A stretch of DNA of 8,740 nt, from positions 1 to 8,740 of the forward strand of contig JALRDI010000044.1 in assembly GCA_023257035.1 (NCBI GenBank), read 5' to 3'. Position numbers and translations under genes: made by a program. Position 1 is the first letter of the stretch; each line of letters starts with the position of its first letter. This DNA comes from Ilumatobacteraceae bacterium (lineage in GTDB: Bacteria; Actinomycetota; Acidimicrobiia; Acidimicrobiales; Ilumatobacteraceae). The notes beneath the pieces were generated by a model that saw only the letters and a program-made list of their open reading frames with translations, did not search any database and was not told the DNA's origin. Shown one piece after another: positions 1-6,134 of this stretch.

Positions 1-1367
1 TCGTAAATCTGAGCATCTGACAAATCAATGACGACCCGTTTCGGCTCACCGGAATAGTCGAACTGATACACCAAGTCGTTGCTCGACGCGAAAAACAATA
101 CGCCTCGCACCGAATAGACCCGGGTGTCGTCATCTGGCCAATCAACTGCGATGACCTCGGTGAAGTGCGCAACACGACGGGCGAAGAACACCATCGATGC
201 GACGACGCCAGCACCCACCCCCACCGCGAGATTGTGCGTACCGATAGTGGCAACCACGGTTACCACCATGATCGCTGTCGCACTCTTCGGCATAGTGCGC
301 AATGTTGCCGGGTTCACGCTGTGCCAATCCATGGTGCCCACCGACACCATGATCATCACCGCTACCAAGGCGGCCATAGGAATTCGCGCAACAGCCCCGC
401 CAAGCACCACCACGAGCACGAGCAGGAAAACACCCGATGCGAAGGTCGAGATACGAGTACGTGCCCGGGACGACTTCACATTGATCATTGTCTGGCCAAT
501 CATTGCGCACCCACCCATGCCGCCAAAGAAGCCAGTGACTACGTTCGCCACGCCTTGGCCCCACCCTTCACGTGTCTTGTCCGAATGAGTGTCGGTGATG
601 TCATCGACCAATTTCGCCGTCATCAACGACTCAAGGAGGCCAACCACCGCCATCGCAAAGGCGTATGGAGCAATGACCCGCAGAGTCTCAACACTGAATG
701 GCACGTCGGGAACGATCCATCGGGGAAGACTGCTCGGCAACTCCCCCTTGTCACCAACCGTTGGCACATCAACGCCCACCACCACAGTTACAACCGCAAG
801 ACCGACCACAACCACCAACGGAGCGGGGACTGACGTTGTAAAACGAGGCAACATCACAAGCACCAAGAGACCGACAGCAACCAATGGATACACCTGCAAC
901 GGAACACCGATCAGTTCGGGAACCTGCGCCCAAAAAATCAATATGGCAAGCGCGTTGACGAACCCGACCATGACGCTGCGCGGAATGAACCGCATGAGTC
1001 GTGCCACCCCGACCAGGCTTAATGCGATCTGCAACACGCCGGCCAGAATCACCGTGGCGAGCAAGTAGTCGACTCCATGCTCTGACACCACCGGGTAGAC
1101 GACAAGCGCCACCGCACCGGTCGCAGCAGAGATCATTGCTCGACGGCCACCGACGATGGCGATAGTGACCGCCATCGTGAACGAGGCATAGAGGCCAACA
1201 CGCGGGTCGACACCGGCCAGAATTGAGAAAGAAATCGCTTCGGGAATCAGCGCCAAGGCCACCGCAAGCCCAGCAAGAAGCTCTACACGCAGGCGGGTAG
1301 GAGATCGCAAAGTGGAGAGCACCGAGGCCTCGTCATGGCGAGCATCGCGAGCAGGAACTGTAAACAT
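1..1367 (-). CDS. SulP-family inorganic anion permease, partial (C-terminus beyond left edge)
   Basis: Predicted inner-membrane transporter for sulfate, bicarbonate or a related anion. 455 residues are visible from an ATG at 1365-1367, and the reading frame is open to the window edge. The N-terminus has the family block RVELLAGLAVALALIPEAIS (about 27-46), then DPRVGLYAS (54-62) and MISAATGA (78-85). Further on comes the conserved loop FGGMGGCAMIGQ near residues 281-292, followed by a TINVKS-like segment (MINVKS, 294-299). Many hydrophobic spans lie between residues 30 and 395. From about residue 415 a soluble domain starts, and VVIDLSDAQIY (445-455) matches the first strands of a STAS domain, the usual C-terminal regulatory domain of SulP proteins. 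Family members of this subtype are near 490-500 residues, so only a short piece is missing. AGGAG lies 12 nt before the ATG, a rather long spacing. Substrate cannot be decided from sequence alone; family assignment is secure. Confidence 0.93.
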   Translation of the reverse strand, partial: MFTVPARDARHDEASVLSTLRSPTRLRVELLAGLAVALALIPEAISFSILAGVDPRVGLYASFTMAVTIAIVGGRRAMISAATGAVALVVYPVVSEHGVDYLLATVILAGVLQIALSLVGVARLMRFIPRSVMVGFVNALAILIFWAQVPELIGVPLQVYPLVAVGLLVLVMLPRFTTSVPAPLVVVVGLAVVTVVVGVDVPTVGDKGELPSSLPRWIVPDVPFSVETLRVIAPYAFAMAVVGLLESLMTAKLVDDITDTHSDKTREGWGQGVANVVTGFFGGMGGCAMIGQTMINVKSSRARTRISTFASGVFLLVLVVVLGGAVARIPMAALVAVMIMVSVGTMDWHSVNPATLRTMPKSATAIMVVTVVATIGTHNLAVGVGAGVVASMVFFARRVAHFTEVIAVDWPDDDTRVYSVRGVLFFASSNDLVYQFDYSGEPKRVVIDLSDAQIY

Positions 1368-1438
1368 GACTTTGGCTGACTCCTGGGTCGTCGGGGCACT
1401 GTGACTCCGGTCGATCAGCGCAAAACATTTTCTACTGA

Positions 1439-1469
1439 CGTGCAACGTCCGCCTATCAGCCCTTGCACG
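1439..1469. repeat. 7-bp perfect inverted repeat, CGTGCAA-N17-TTGCACG
   Basis: The left arm CGTGCAA is at 1439-1445 and the right arm TTGCACG at 1463-1469, separated by 17 nt, about 70-100 nt upstream of the SulP start. The left arm also sits inside a tighter repeat, GACG-TGCAA-CGTC (1437-1449). It could be a two-half-site operator for the SulP gene or a weak hairpin. The function is inferred only from position and symmetry. Confidence 0.4.
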
Positions 1470-1483
1470 GTAACAAGATGCCC

Positions 1484-1497
1484 CCACGACAACGTGG
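1484..1497. repeat. Small stem-loop CCACG-ACAA-CGTGG
   Basis: A perfect 5-bp inverted repeat with a 4-nt loop. It is the first of three tandem stem-loops that occupy 1484-1539. There is no T-run directly after it on either strand, so an intrinsic terminator role is not supported by itself. Confidence 0.4.
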
Positions 1498-1498
1498 T

Positions 1499-1516
1499 GG
1501 GTGACCGACGTCACCC
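1499..1516. promoter_or_regulatory. Perfect 18-bp palindrome, CRP/FNR-like core or hairpin
   Basis: GGGTGAC (1499-1505) and GTCACCC (1510-1516) are perfect complements around a CGAC loop. Read as an operator it contains GTGA-N6-TCAC, the core of CRP/FNR-family binding sites, though the outer T/A positions of the usual TGTGA-N6-TCACA are G/C here. It lies about 130-150 nt upstream of the SulP start. Read as RNA it is a 7-bp, GC-rich stem that could help end transcription of the upstream P450/DUF3237 unit, but a poly-U tail is lacking. Sequence alone does not separate the two readings. Confidence 0.45.
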
Positions 1517-1521
1517 TTCAT

Positions 1522-1539
1522 CTCGTGCTCAGCCACGAG
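1522..1539. repeat. Stem-loop CTCGTG-N6-CACGAG
   Basis: A perfect 6-bp inverted repeat with a 6-nt loop, only 5 nt from the end of the neighbouring palindrome at 1499-1516. With the repeat at 1484-1497 it forms a row of three stem-loops in 56 nt. No U-tract follows. Confidence 0.4.
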
Positions 1540-1654
1540 CAGAGGCTCGTCTCCAAGAGCGGCTCCAATTGATCACATCCAGACCTCTGTATGCAGCACA
1601 AGCAACGGAAGTTCAACGACCGCCATCGGCTTCTAGAAAGAACGAGACTGGCGC

Positions 1655-2125
1655 CTAGCGAACCGCGAACAGGTCGTACACCACCGACATCGCATTACGA
1701 CCTGCCGATGCAATAAACACGGTGTTATTGATCCACTCAAGACCCGGCCCGCCACTTTCGAGGTTGACCTGCAATCTGAAGTAGTACTCGTCGCGACCAA
1801 CATCTTCACCGGCCGCAACCCTGGCCAACACTTCAGGAGGACCATGCCGGTATCCACTTGTTGCGAGATAGATCAATGACCCTTCATCAGTTCGAGCCGA
1901 ATAGCGAGTATCGATGAGTGCGGTTCCATCACCGGTCACCACCTGCCAGTCAGCACCACCATCGAGAATTTCAGCGTTGAGGAGCGGTCCTGAAATTGAT
2001 CCGCCAACGATTGGGATGATCCGCCGTTGCCCGACAGGAATTTGGCCGAGTTCCATCGGTGCACCAAGTTCAACGTTGACGTGCGCAACAAACTCAAGTT
2101 GTGGAACATGTTGCGGCGATGTCAT
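1655..2125 (-). CDS. DUF3237 family protein
   Basis: A 156-residue soluble protein of the DUF3237 family, whose biochemical role is not established as far as I know. Family landmarks are all present: a hydrophobic N-terminal strand (LEFVAHVNVELG, 10-21), PVGQRRIIPIVGGSISGP (30-47), the GGADW motif (56-60), DTRYSARTDEG (72-82), YYFRLQV (114-120) and the terminal block WINNTVFIASAGR (131-143). The start is set at the ATG at 2123-2125: it gives the family's usual length and begins 14 nt after the P450 stop codon. A longer in-frame start at 2209 would overlap the P450 gene by about 70 nt and add non-conserved residues. No good Shine-Dalgarno is visible, so translation may depend on coupling to the P450 gene. 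The close spacing suggests one transcript and perhaps a shared substrate pathway, which is inference. Confidence 0.88.
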   Translation of the reverse strand: MTSPQHVPQLEFVAHVNVELGAPMELGQIPVGQRRIIPIVGGSISGPLLNAEILDGGADWQVVTGDGTALIDTRYSARTDEGSLIYLATSGYRHGPPEVLARVAAGEDVGRDEYYFRLQVNLESGGPGLEWINNTVFIASAGRNAMSVVYDLFAVR

Positions 2126-2139
2126 GAAGTGCGAGGAAT

Positions 2140-3357
2140 TCAGATAGGACGGTGCGTCGGGAATGTCACCGGAATATTGCGTGGCCCACGAACCTGACCT
2201 CCGGCCCAAGTGACTGCATCGGCGTCAGCGATCTCGAACTCCGGAATCATCTTCAAAAACTCTTCGATCGCAACCTGCATTTCCATACGAGCAAGGTTTG
2301 AGCCAGCGCAACGATGAATACCTGAACCAAACGCGATGTGGCGATTGTGTTCCCGGTCGATGATCACCTCTTCAGGATTTTCGAACATCGCAGGGTCACG
2401 GTTTGCAGCCGGGAAGGTCAACATGACCCGCTCGCCCGCCTTCACCTCACGGTCACCGAGCATCGTGTCATGGTTCGCAACGCGAGCCATCGTCACCGGC
2501 GAGTACGCACGTAGAAACTCTTCGATCGCCGTCGGGATCAACTCGGGTTCATCGACGAGACGCTGACGATCCTCGGGATGTGTTGCAAGGTGATGCAGAG
2601 CAGACCCGATCGAGCTCCACGTTGTGTCGATTCCCGCAATGAGCATGAGCCCGACATTGCCTCGAATCACCGGCATCGGCACCGGTTTGCCATCAAGTTC
2701 TGCGTCAAGCAGGAATGAGATCAGGTCATCTCCGGGGTTCTCCTGGCGGTACTCAATCTGCTCAAGGAAGAACTTTCGAATAATCGAGGCGTAATGCTCA
2801 CGAATCTCGTCGTCTTGCAGACCGAGTTCGAGTGCACCTTGCACCCATGTCGTGAACTCATCGGCCATCTCAGGTTCGATACCAAGAATCGCTGCGATGA
2901 TTCGTGGCGGAATCTGCCGTGCGTACTGCTCAGCAATATCAGCCGAGCCATCCTCAATGAACTCGCGAATCAAACGGCGACACAACTCCTGGGTGTGTTC
3001 ACGGTATTTCTCAACGGCCTTTGGCGAAAAGAACGGCAACATGAGGCGACGTTCAGGAGTGTGGTCAGGCTCATCGGTCGCAATGATCGAACGAATTCGA
3101 TCACCGTTTGCGTCATACGACTGGGGAACCGGAGTCACCGTAATCGAGTACGACGACCAGGTCTCAGTGTCGGCCGCAATTGAGCGGACCCCCTCATAGG
3201 TGGTCGGCATAAAGGTGACTTGGCGACGTTCTGTGCGGGCAAATGGGCAACCCTGCTCACGCAAATCACCCCACACTGAATATGGGTCCTTGATGAACTC
3301 CGGATCAAATATCTCGAAGTCATTCGCCCAATCTGAAACTGGATCAACTGCGGTCAT
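2140..3357 (-). CDS. Cytochrome P450 (class I bacterial type)
   Basis: Heme-thiolate monooxygenase, 405 residues, soluble, expected to take electrons from a ferredoxin and reductase encoded elsewhere. Using numbering from the first of two adjacent ATGs, the I-helix oxygen-activation motif AGIDTT is at 242-247. The K-helix ExxR is E281-R284 (EEFLR). The heme-binding loop FGSGIHRCAG is at 344-353, with Cys351 as the axial ligand. The C-helix block TDEPDHTPERR is at 95-105. Length is typical of bacterial P450s. Two ATGs stand in tandem (3355-3360); the AGGGGG element immediately abuts the first, so the second (3357) is the better spaced start. The substrate is not predictable: active-site regions vary and I cannot assign a CYP family without a search. 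The gene is followed closely by a DUF3237 gene. The 85-bp gap upstream separates it from the cbiO gene. Confidence 0.95.
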   Translation of the reverse strand: MTAVDPVSDWANDFEIFDPEFIKDPYSVWGDLREQGCPFARTERRQVTFMPTTYEGVRSIAADTETWSSYSITVTPVPQSYDANGDRIRSIIATDEPDHTPERRLMLPFFSPKAVEKYREHTQELCRRLIREFIEDGSADIAEQYARQIPPRIIAAILGIEPEMADEFTTWVQGALELGLQDDEIREHYASIIRKFFLEQIEYRQENPGDDLISFLLDAELDGKPVPMPVIRGNVGLMLIAGIDTTWSSIGSALHHLATHPEDRQRLVDEPELIPTAIEEFLRAYSPVTMARVANHDTMLGDREVKAGERVMLTFPAANRDPAMFENPEEVIIDREHNRHIAFGSGIHRCAGSNLARMEMQVAIEEFLKMIPEFEIADADAVTWAGGQVRGPRNIPVTFPTHRPI

Positions 3358-3402
3358 CATTCCCCCTAGATGACGATGAAGGCGGCGCTTATGCCTTGAC
3401 GA

Positions 3403-3431
3403 ATGGTAGCGCGCACAAATTCACGTGTACA
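3403..3431 (-). promoter_or_regulatory. Possible promoter for the P450/DUF3237 unit
   Basis: On the minus strand, TGTACA (3431-3426, 4 of 6 matches to TTGACA) and TACCAT (3408-3403, fits TANNNT) are separated by exactly 17 nt in the 85-bp gap between cbiO and the P450 gene. This would give a leader of roughly 40 nt ending in the AGGGGG ribosome binding element. The match is modest and read-through from the cbi operon cannot be excluded. Confidence 0.35.
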
Positions 3432-3445
3432 GAGCCAAGCCGTCG

Positions 3446-4189
3446 CTAGAACTTTGAAGGATCAAACCCCATCGGGAGTTCAAGACGATGCTCGGCGAGC
3501 AACGCTGCGTCACTGAGTAAAACGGCAGTTGGCGCATCGGCAACAACCTGACCCCCGCTCACAATGACCGAGCGATCACACAATTGCAATGCGAGAGGAA
3601 GATCATGCGTGACGATGAGCTGCGTTTGAGGCAGGCTTGAGAGAAGGTCAATGAGTTCACGACGTCCTGCTGGGTCAAGCCCCGACGTCGGCTCATCAAG
3701 AACGAGCACGTCCGGATCCATCGACAGTACGGTTGCAATCGCGACTCGACGCTTCTCGCCACCACTCAGATGGTGCGGGTTCCGATCGGCATAGCCGCCA
3801 GCACCGACTCGCTCAAGCGTTCGCTCGACCAACTCACCAAGTTCGTCGCCTGCTATCCCCAAATTCGCTGGCCCAAAGGCAACATCTTCACGAACAGTCG
3901 ACATAAAGAGTTGATCGTCAGCATCTTGGAAGACGGCACCGACCCGGCGCCGAACCTCTCGAAGGTGCTCCTCCACGACCGGTGTATCCCCGATGCAAAC
4001 CTCACCTGATTGGGTCGAAAGTAGACCGTTCAGATGCATCACAAACGTGGTTTTTCCTGAGCCATTCGGCCCAAGAATCGCGACACGCTCGCCAGCCTCA
4101 ATCTCGATGCTCAGACCATGTAACGCGTCGTGATGTTCGCCCGGATAGCGAAACCGGAGATCAGTGACCGAAAGAGACGCTGCAGACAT
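3446..4189 (-). CDS. cbiO: Cobalt/nickel ECF transporter ATPase component CbiO
   Basis: ATPase (A component) that powers metal import with the CbiQ and CbiM proteins, on the cytoplasmic face of the membrane; 247 residues. All ABC landmarks are present: Walker A GPNGSGKTT (40-48), Q-loop Gln88 in AVFQDADDQLF (85-95), signature LSGGE (141-145), Walker B VLVLDE (161-166) and switch His195 in VTHD. The string DDQLFMSTVREDVAFGPANLG (91-111 region) is typical of the CbiO/EcfA branch rather than other ABC ATPases. The ATG at 4187-4189 is chosen because its A is also the last base of the cbiQ stop codon (TGATG), a classic coupling arrangement; the longer in-frame start at 4252 would add 21 Arg/Cys-rich residues with no family match. 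The gene appears to be last in the operon. Confidence 0.93.
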   Translation of the reverse strand: MSAASLSVTDLRFRYPGEHHDALHGLSIEIEAGERVAILGPNGSGKTTFVMHLNGLLSTQSGEVCIGDTPVVEEHLREVRRRVGAVFQDADDQLFMSTVREDVAFGPANLGIAGDELGELVERTLERVGAGGYADRNPHHLSGGEKRRVAIATVLSMDPDVLVLDEPTSGLDPAGRRELIDLLSSLPQTQLIVTHDLPLALQLCDRSVIVSGGQVVADAPTAVLLSDAALLAEHRLELPMGFDPSKF

Positions 4190-4956
4190 CACATCACCGC
4201 CACAACGAGCACGACGACAAACACCAACGGATACAACATCACGCTCAACCACTCACGAAGCGATGCCTGACGATCAGTCACCACCGGCATCACCCCTGAA
4301 TACCCGCGGGCAAGCATTGCTTGATGCACCCGTTCCCCCCGCTCATAGGACCGAACAAAAAGTGCGCCTGCCGATGACGCGATTGGTTTCACCTGCCAGA
4401 GCCAGCGGGGGTCATGACCGCGGGCAACCATCGATCGCCGCATACGCCCAAGTTGTTCAACTAACACATCGATGTAGCGAAGCATGAAGGCGATGATGGC
4501 GACCAATAGTCGTGGCACCCGCAATCGTGTCAATCCATGAAGCAGTTCCGGAACACGAGTCGTTGCGGACAGTGCAATGCTCAACGTTGCCCCCAATCCA
4601 GCCTTCACCAAAATATTCCACGTCGCCCATAACCCATCGACAGAGAGCGACACCCCGACAACCTGAACTGATTCGCCTCCGCCCAGAAACGGAACAATCA
4701 CGGCAAACAGCACGAACGGGATGATGACAGCAAGACGCTTCACGTAGGTCGCCAGACCGATACCTGTCATCGCAATCACTGACCACGCACCAACTGCGTA
4801 CAACACAAACGCAACGACCTCCTGTCGAGGAGTCACCGCCATCACGACGACCGCGGCAACAACCGCAACCAATTTCGTTTCGGACGGCAAACGATGAATT
4901 CGAGAATCACCCGGAATGAAGATTCGGGAGACCGTTGAGCCGTGAGCCCCTGACAT
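4189..4956 (-). CDS. cbiQ: Cobalt/nickel ECF transporter transmembrane component CbiQ
   Basis: T component that couples ATP hydrolysis by CbiO to movement of the metal-binding CbiM subunit in the membrane; 255 residues, normal for the family. Hydrophobic segments are visible around 28-41, 46-70, 76-92, 115-130, 149-162 and 238-255. The two coupling motifs with the signature Ala-Arg-Gly are present: RRSMVARG (173-180) and HQAMLARG (211-218), which in this family contact the ATPase grooves. The ATG at 4954-4956 follows the cbiM stop by 11 nt; an AGG overlapping that TAG stop is the only Shine-Dalgarno-like element. The stop overlaps the cbiO start by one base, so cbiQ and cbiO are very probably translationally coupled. 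Confidence 0.92.
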   Translation of the reverse strand: MSGAHGSTVSRIFIPGDSRIHRLPSETKLVAVVAAVVVMAVTPRQEVVAFVLYAVGAWSVIAMTGIGLATYVKRLAVIIPFVLFAVIVPFLGGGESVQVVGVSLSVDGLWATWNILVKAGLGATLSIALSATTRVPELLHGLTRLRVPRLLVAIIAFMLRYIDVLVEQLGRMRRSMVARGHDPRWLWQVKPIASSAGALFVRSYERGERVHQAMLARGYSGVMPVVTDRQASLREWLSVMLYPLVFVVVLVVAVM

Positions 4957-4967
4957 GTGAGAGAGAC

Positions 4968-5948
4968 CTACGCCATTTGCCGACGGCGAACCGAGCGAGA
5001 GGCACTCAGCACCCCTCCGCCGACCAGAAGAGTTACTGCGATGCCGGCGATACCGGCAACGGCGAGACTCAATGACTCATTCGATACACCAGCGGTTGCG
5101 TAATCAGAGAACACACTCGACCCGAAAATGTGGTCTGATGCCGACTCCGCAAATCCGTTGTCGATTGCGACGCGTTCAAGACCATCCGGACTCGACGCAG
5201 CAAATTGACTGATCACGACACCAACAACGACAGCCGCAAACACGCTCCCGATGAGGAAGGGACGCATGCCAACTCGAGACTTGGCAGCCAATTCGTCGTG
5301 CGTGAGATGTTGTGCACCAATCACAAGATCAGGTCGCGAAGCCATCACTGCCGACAGCACGAGGCCCGTTAACACCGCCTCACCAATGCCGATGAGCACG
5401 TGAACGCCAACCATTGCACCGAACACAGTGTCGAATGCGACTGGGGCCGAGGCACCGAAGAGCCATTCGATTGAGAACGCTGCGGCAGAGAGCACGACTG
5501 AGATACCAGCCGCCACCGCACCCGCACCAACAACACCGCCTGATGTACGAGGCATGACCTTGCGCATAAGAAGGAAGGCCGCCCAACCGCCAAAGGCAGT
5601 CACGATCGCCATATTAAGGGTGTTGTATCCGAGCGCAGTGAGCCCGCCGTCAGCGAAGAGCAGTGCTTGGACGATGACGACAACTGACACCACGAGCATC
5701 CCGACCCATGGGCCAAGAAGCACCGCAGCAAGCGCCCCACCAAGTAGGTGGCCCGTCGTCCCGGCAGCAACCGGGAAGTTCACCATTTGTGCTGCAAAGA
5801 TGAATGCAGCAGCTACTCCCGCAAGAGGAACCTGCCGATCACCGAGTTCTCGACCTGCATGACGAAGCCCCAGCGCCAAGACTCCAATCGAGAGAATGGC
5901 GGTTACCAACGCCACTGATGGCTGAAGGAAGCCGTCAGGAGCGTGCAT
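4968..5948 (-). CDS. cbiM: Cobalt/nickel ECF substrate-binding membrane protein CbiM with fused CbiN-like PDGLE domain
   Basis: S component that binds Co2+ or Ni2+ and determines specificity; 326 residues. The N-terminus MHAPDGFL matches the metal-binding start of CbiM/NikM, where Met1 and His2 ligate the ion. The conserved block GTTGHLLGGALA follows, then QALLFADGGLTALGYNTLNM. With this start, the GHLLG histidine becomes residue 67, the position I recall as the third ligand of the NikM2 structure. After about seven membrane spans, the C-terminal ~80 residues carry SPDGLERVAIDNGF, an FSDYA turn and a last hydrophobic helix: a PDGLE domain, equivalent to the separate CbiN/NikN subunit of other systems. 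A GTG in frame at 5966 would add only MTSLFA and displace the metal site, so the ATG at 5946-5948 is preferred although no good Shine-Dalgarno precedes it. Cobalt versus nickel cannot be told from the protein alone. Confidence 0.92.
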   Translation of the reverse strand: MHAPDGFLQPSVALVTAILSIGVLALGLRHAGRELGDRQVPLAGVAAAFIFAAQMVNFPVAAGTTGHLLGGALAAVLLGPWVGMLVVSVVVIVQALLFADGGLTALGYNTLNMAIVTAFGGWAAFLLMRKVMPRTSGGVVGAGAVAAGISVVLSAAAFSIEWLFGASAPVAFDTVFGAMVGVHVLIGIGEAVLTGLVLSAVMASRPDLVIGAQHLTHDELAAKSRVGMRPFLIGSVFAAVVVGVVISQFAASSPDGLERVAIDNGFAESASDHIFGSSVFSDYATAGVSNESLSLAVAGIAGIAVTLLVGGGVLSASRSVRRRQMA

Positions 5949-5973
5949 TGCGAAAAGCGAAGTCACGCAGATG

Positions 5974-6002
5974 ACCGTAGCGATCAGAAACAGTTACTGC
6001 AA
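5974..6002 (-). promoter_or_regulatory. Predicted promoter of the cbiMQO operon
   Basis: On the minus strand, TTGCAG (6002-5997) and TACGGT (5979-5974) are separated by 17 nt; the -10 fits TANNNT. Transcription would begin near 5967, leaving a leader of about 18 nt before the cbiM ATG. The -35 hexamer lies inside the palindromic operator at 5994-6016. The hexamers are weak (3 of 6 matches each to the sigma-70 consensus), so the call rests mainly on spacing, position and the overlap with the operator. Confidence 0.4.
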
Positions 6003-6016
6003 GTCGTTCGCAATAA
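5994..6016. promoter_or_regulatory. Candidate Nur/Fur-family operator (23-bp imperfect palindrome)
   Basis: The arms TTACTGCAA (5994-6002) and TCGCAATAA (6008-6016) flank a 5-nt spacer; 7 of 9 arm positions are complementary. The core TGCAA-N5-TCGCA differs by one base from the form tGCaa-N5-ttGCA that I recall for the Streptomyces nickel regulator Nur. It sits in the divergent region between the Ni/Co importer operon and a Fur-family gene, 46-68 nt upstream of the cbiM start and over the predicted -35 element, as expected for metal-dependent repression. The symmetry and position are seen directly; which protein binds is inference. Confidence 0.6.
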
Positions 6017-6122
6017 ATCATGCTCGTCACATGGTGCGTAGACCTGCGATCGGGGGACGGCAGACAGGCCAACAAACGAAATAATCTCACGCTGAGAGCG
6101 CCAATGCTGCTATCAGCTGGCA

Positions 6123-6128
6123 TAGGGT
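6123..6128 (+). promoter_or_regulatory. Possible -10 element of the Fur-family gene (leaderless) or ribosome binding site
   Basis: TAGGGT lies 6 nt before the ATG at 6135. It fits TANNNT at the spacing seen for leaderless transcripts in actinobacteria. The same bases contain AGGG, 7 nt before the start, which could instead be a Shine-Dalgarno sequence. No clear -35 element was found. Confidence 0.25.
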
Positions 6129-6134
6129 TCGGAT

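Larger units (their letters stand above)
1368..1654. other. Gene-free, inverted-repeat-rich intergenic region
   Basis: No convincing coding sequence lies between the end of the DUF3237 gene and the start of the SulP gene, both on the minus strand. The stretch holds at least four perfect short inverted repeats, listed separately. It must contain the 3' end of the P450/DUF3237 transcript and the promoter of the SulP gene. I could not identify a convincing -35/-10 pair here. The open plus-strand frame at 1401-1658 has no family signature and no plausible ribosome binding site. Confidence 0.6.

Noticed and set aside
124..1068. Plus-strand open frames of up to 222 residues opposite the SulP gene
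   Set aside because: Composition is Thr/His/Arg-rich with no family motif, and the minus-strand frame in the same place is an unmistakable SulP permease. These are antisense shadows.
1401..1658. Plus-strand 85-codon open frame in the repeat-rich intergenic region
   Set aside because: No ribosome binding site, no recognisable motif, low-complexity basic composition, and it runs through the tandem inverted repeats.
2126..2209. Upstream start for the DUF3237 gene adding 28 residues
   Set aside because: It would overlap the P450 coding region by about 70 nt and adds residues outside the family domain. The ATG at 2125 gives the usual length.
4190..4252. Upstream start for cbiO adding 21 residues
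   Set aside because: The extension is Arg/Cys-rich, unlike any ABC ATPase N-terminus, and lies within cbiQ. The ATG in the TGATG overlap gives the standard CbiO length.
6101..6120. GCTG-CTAT-CAGC repeat upstream of the Fur-family gene as a second operator
   Set aside because: The arms are only 4 bp with imperfect flanks and do not resemble the TGCAA half-site of the main palindrome; probably chance.
5967..6134. Cobalamin riboswitch upstream of cbiM
   Set aside because: I looked for a B12-box-like element and the expected long multi-stem leader. The divergent region is short and already holds a promoter and palindrome, and no B12 box was seen.
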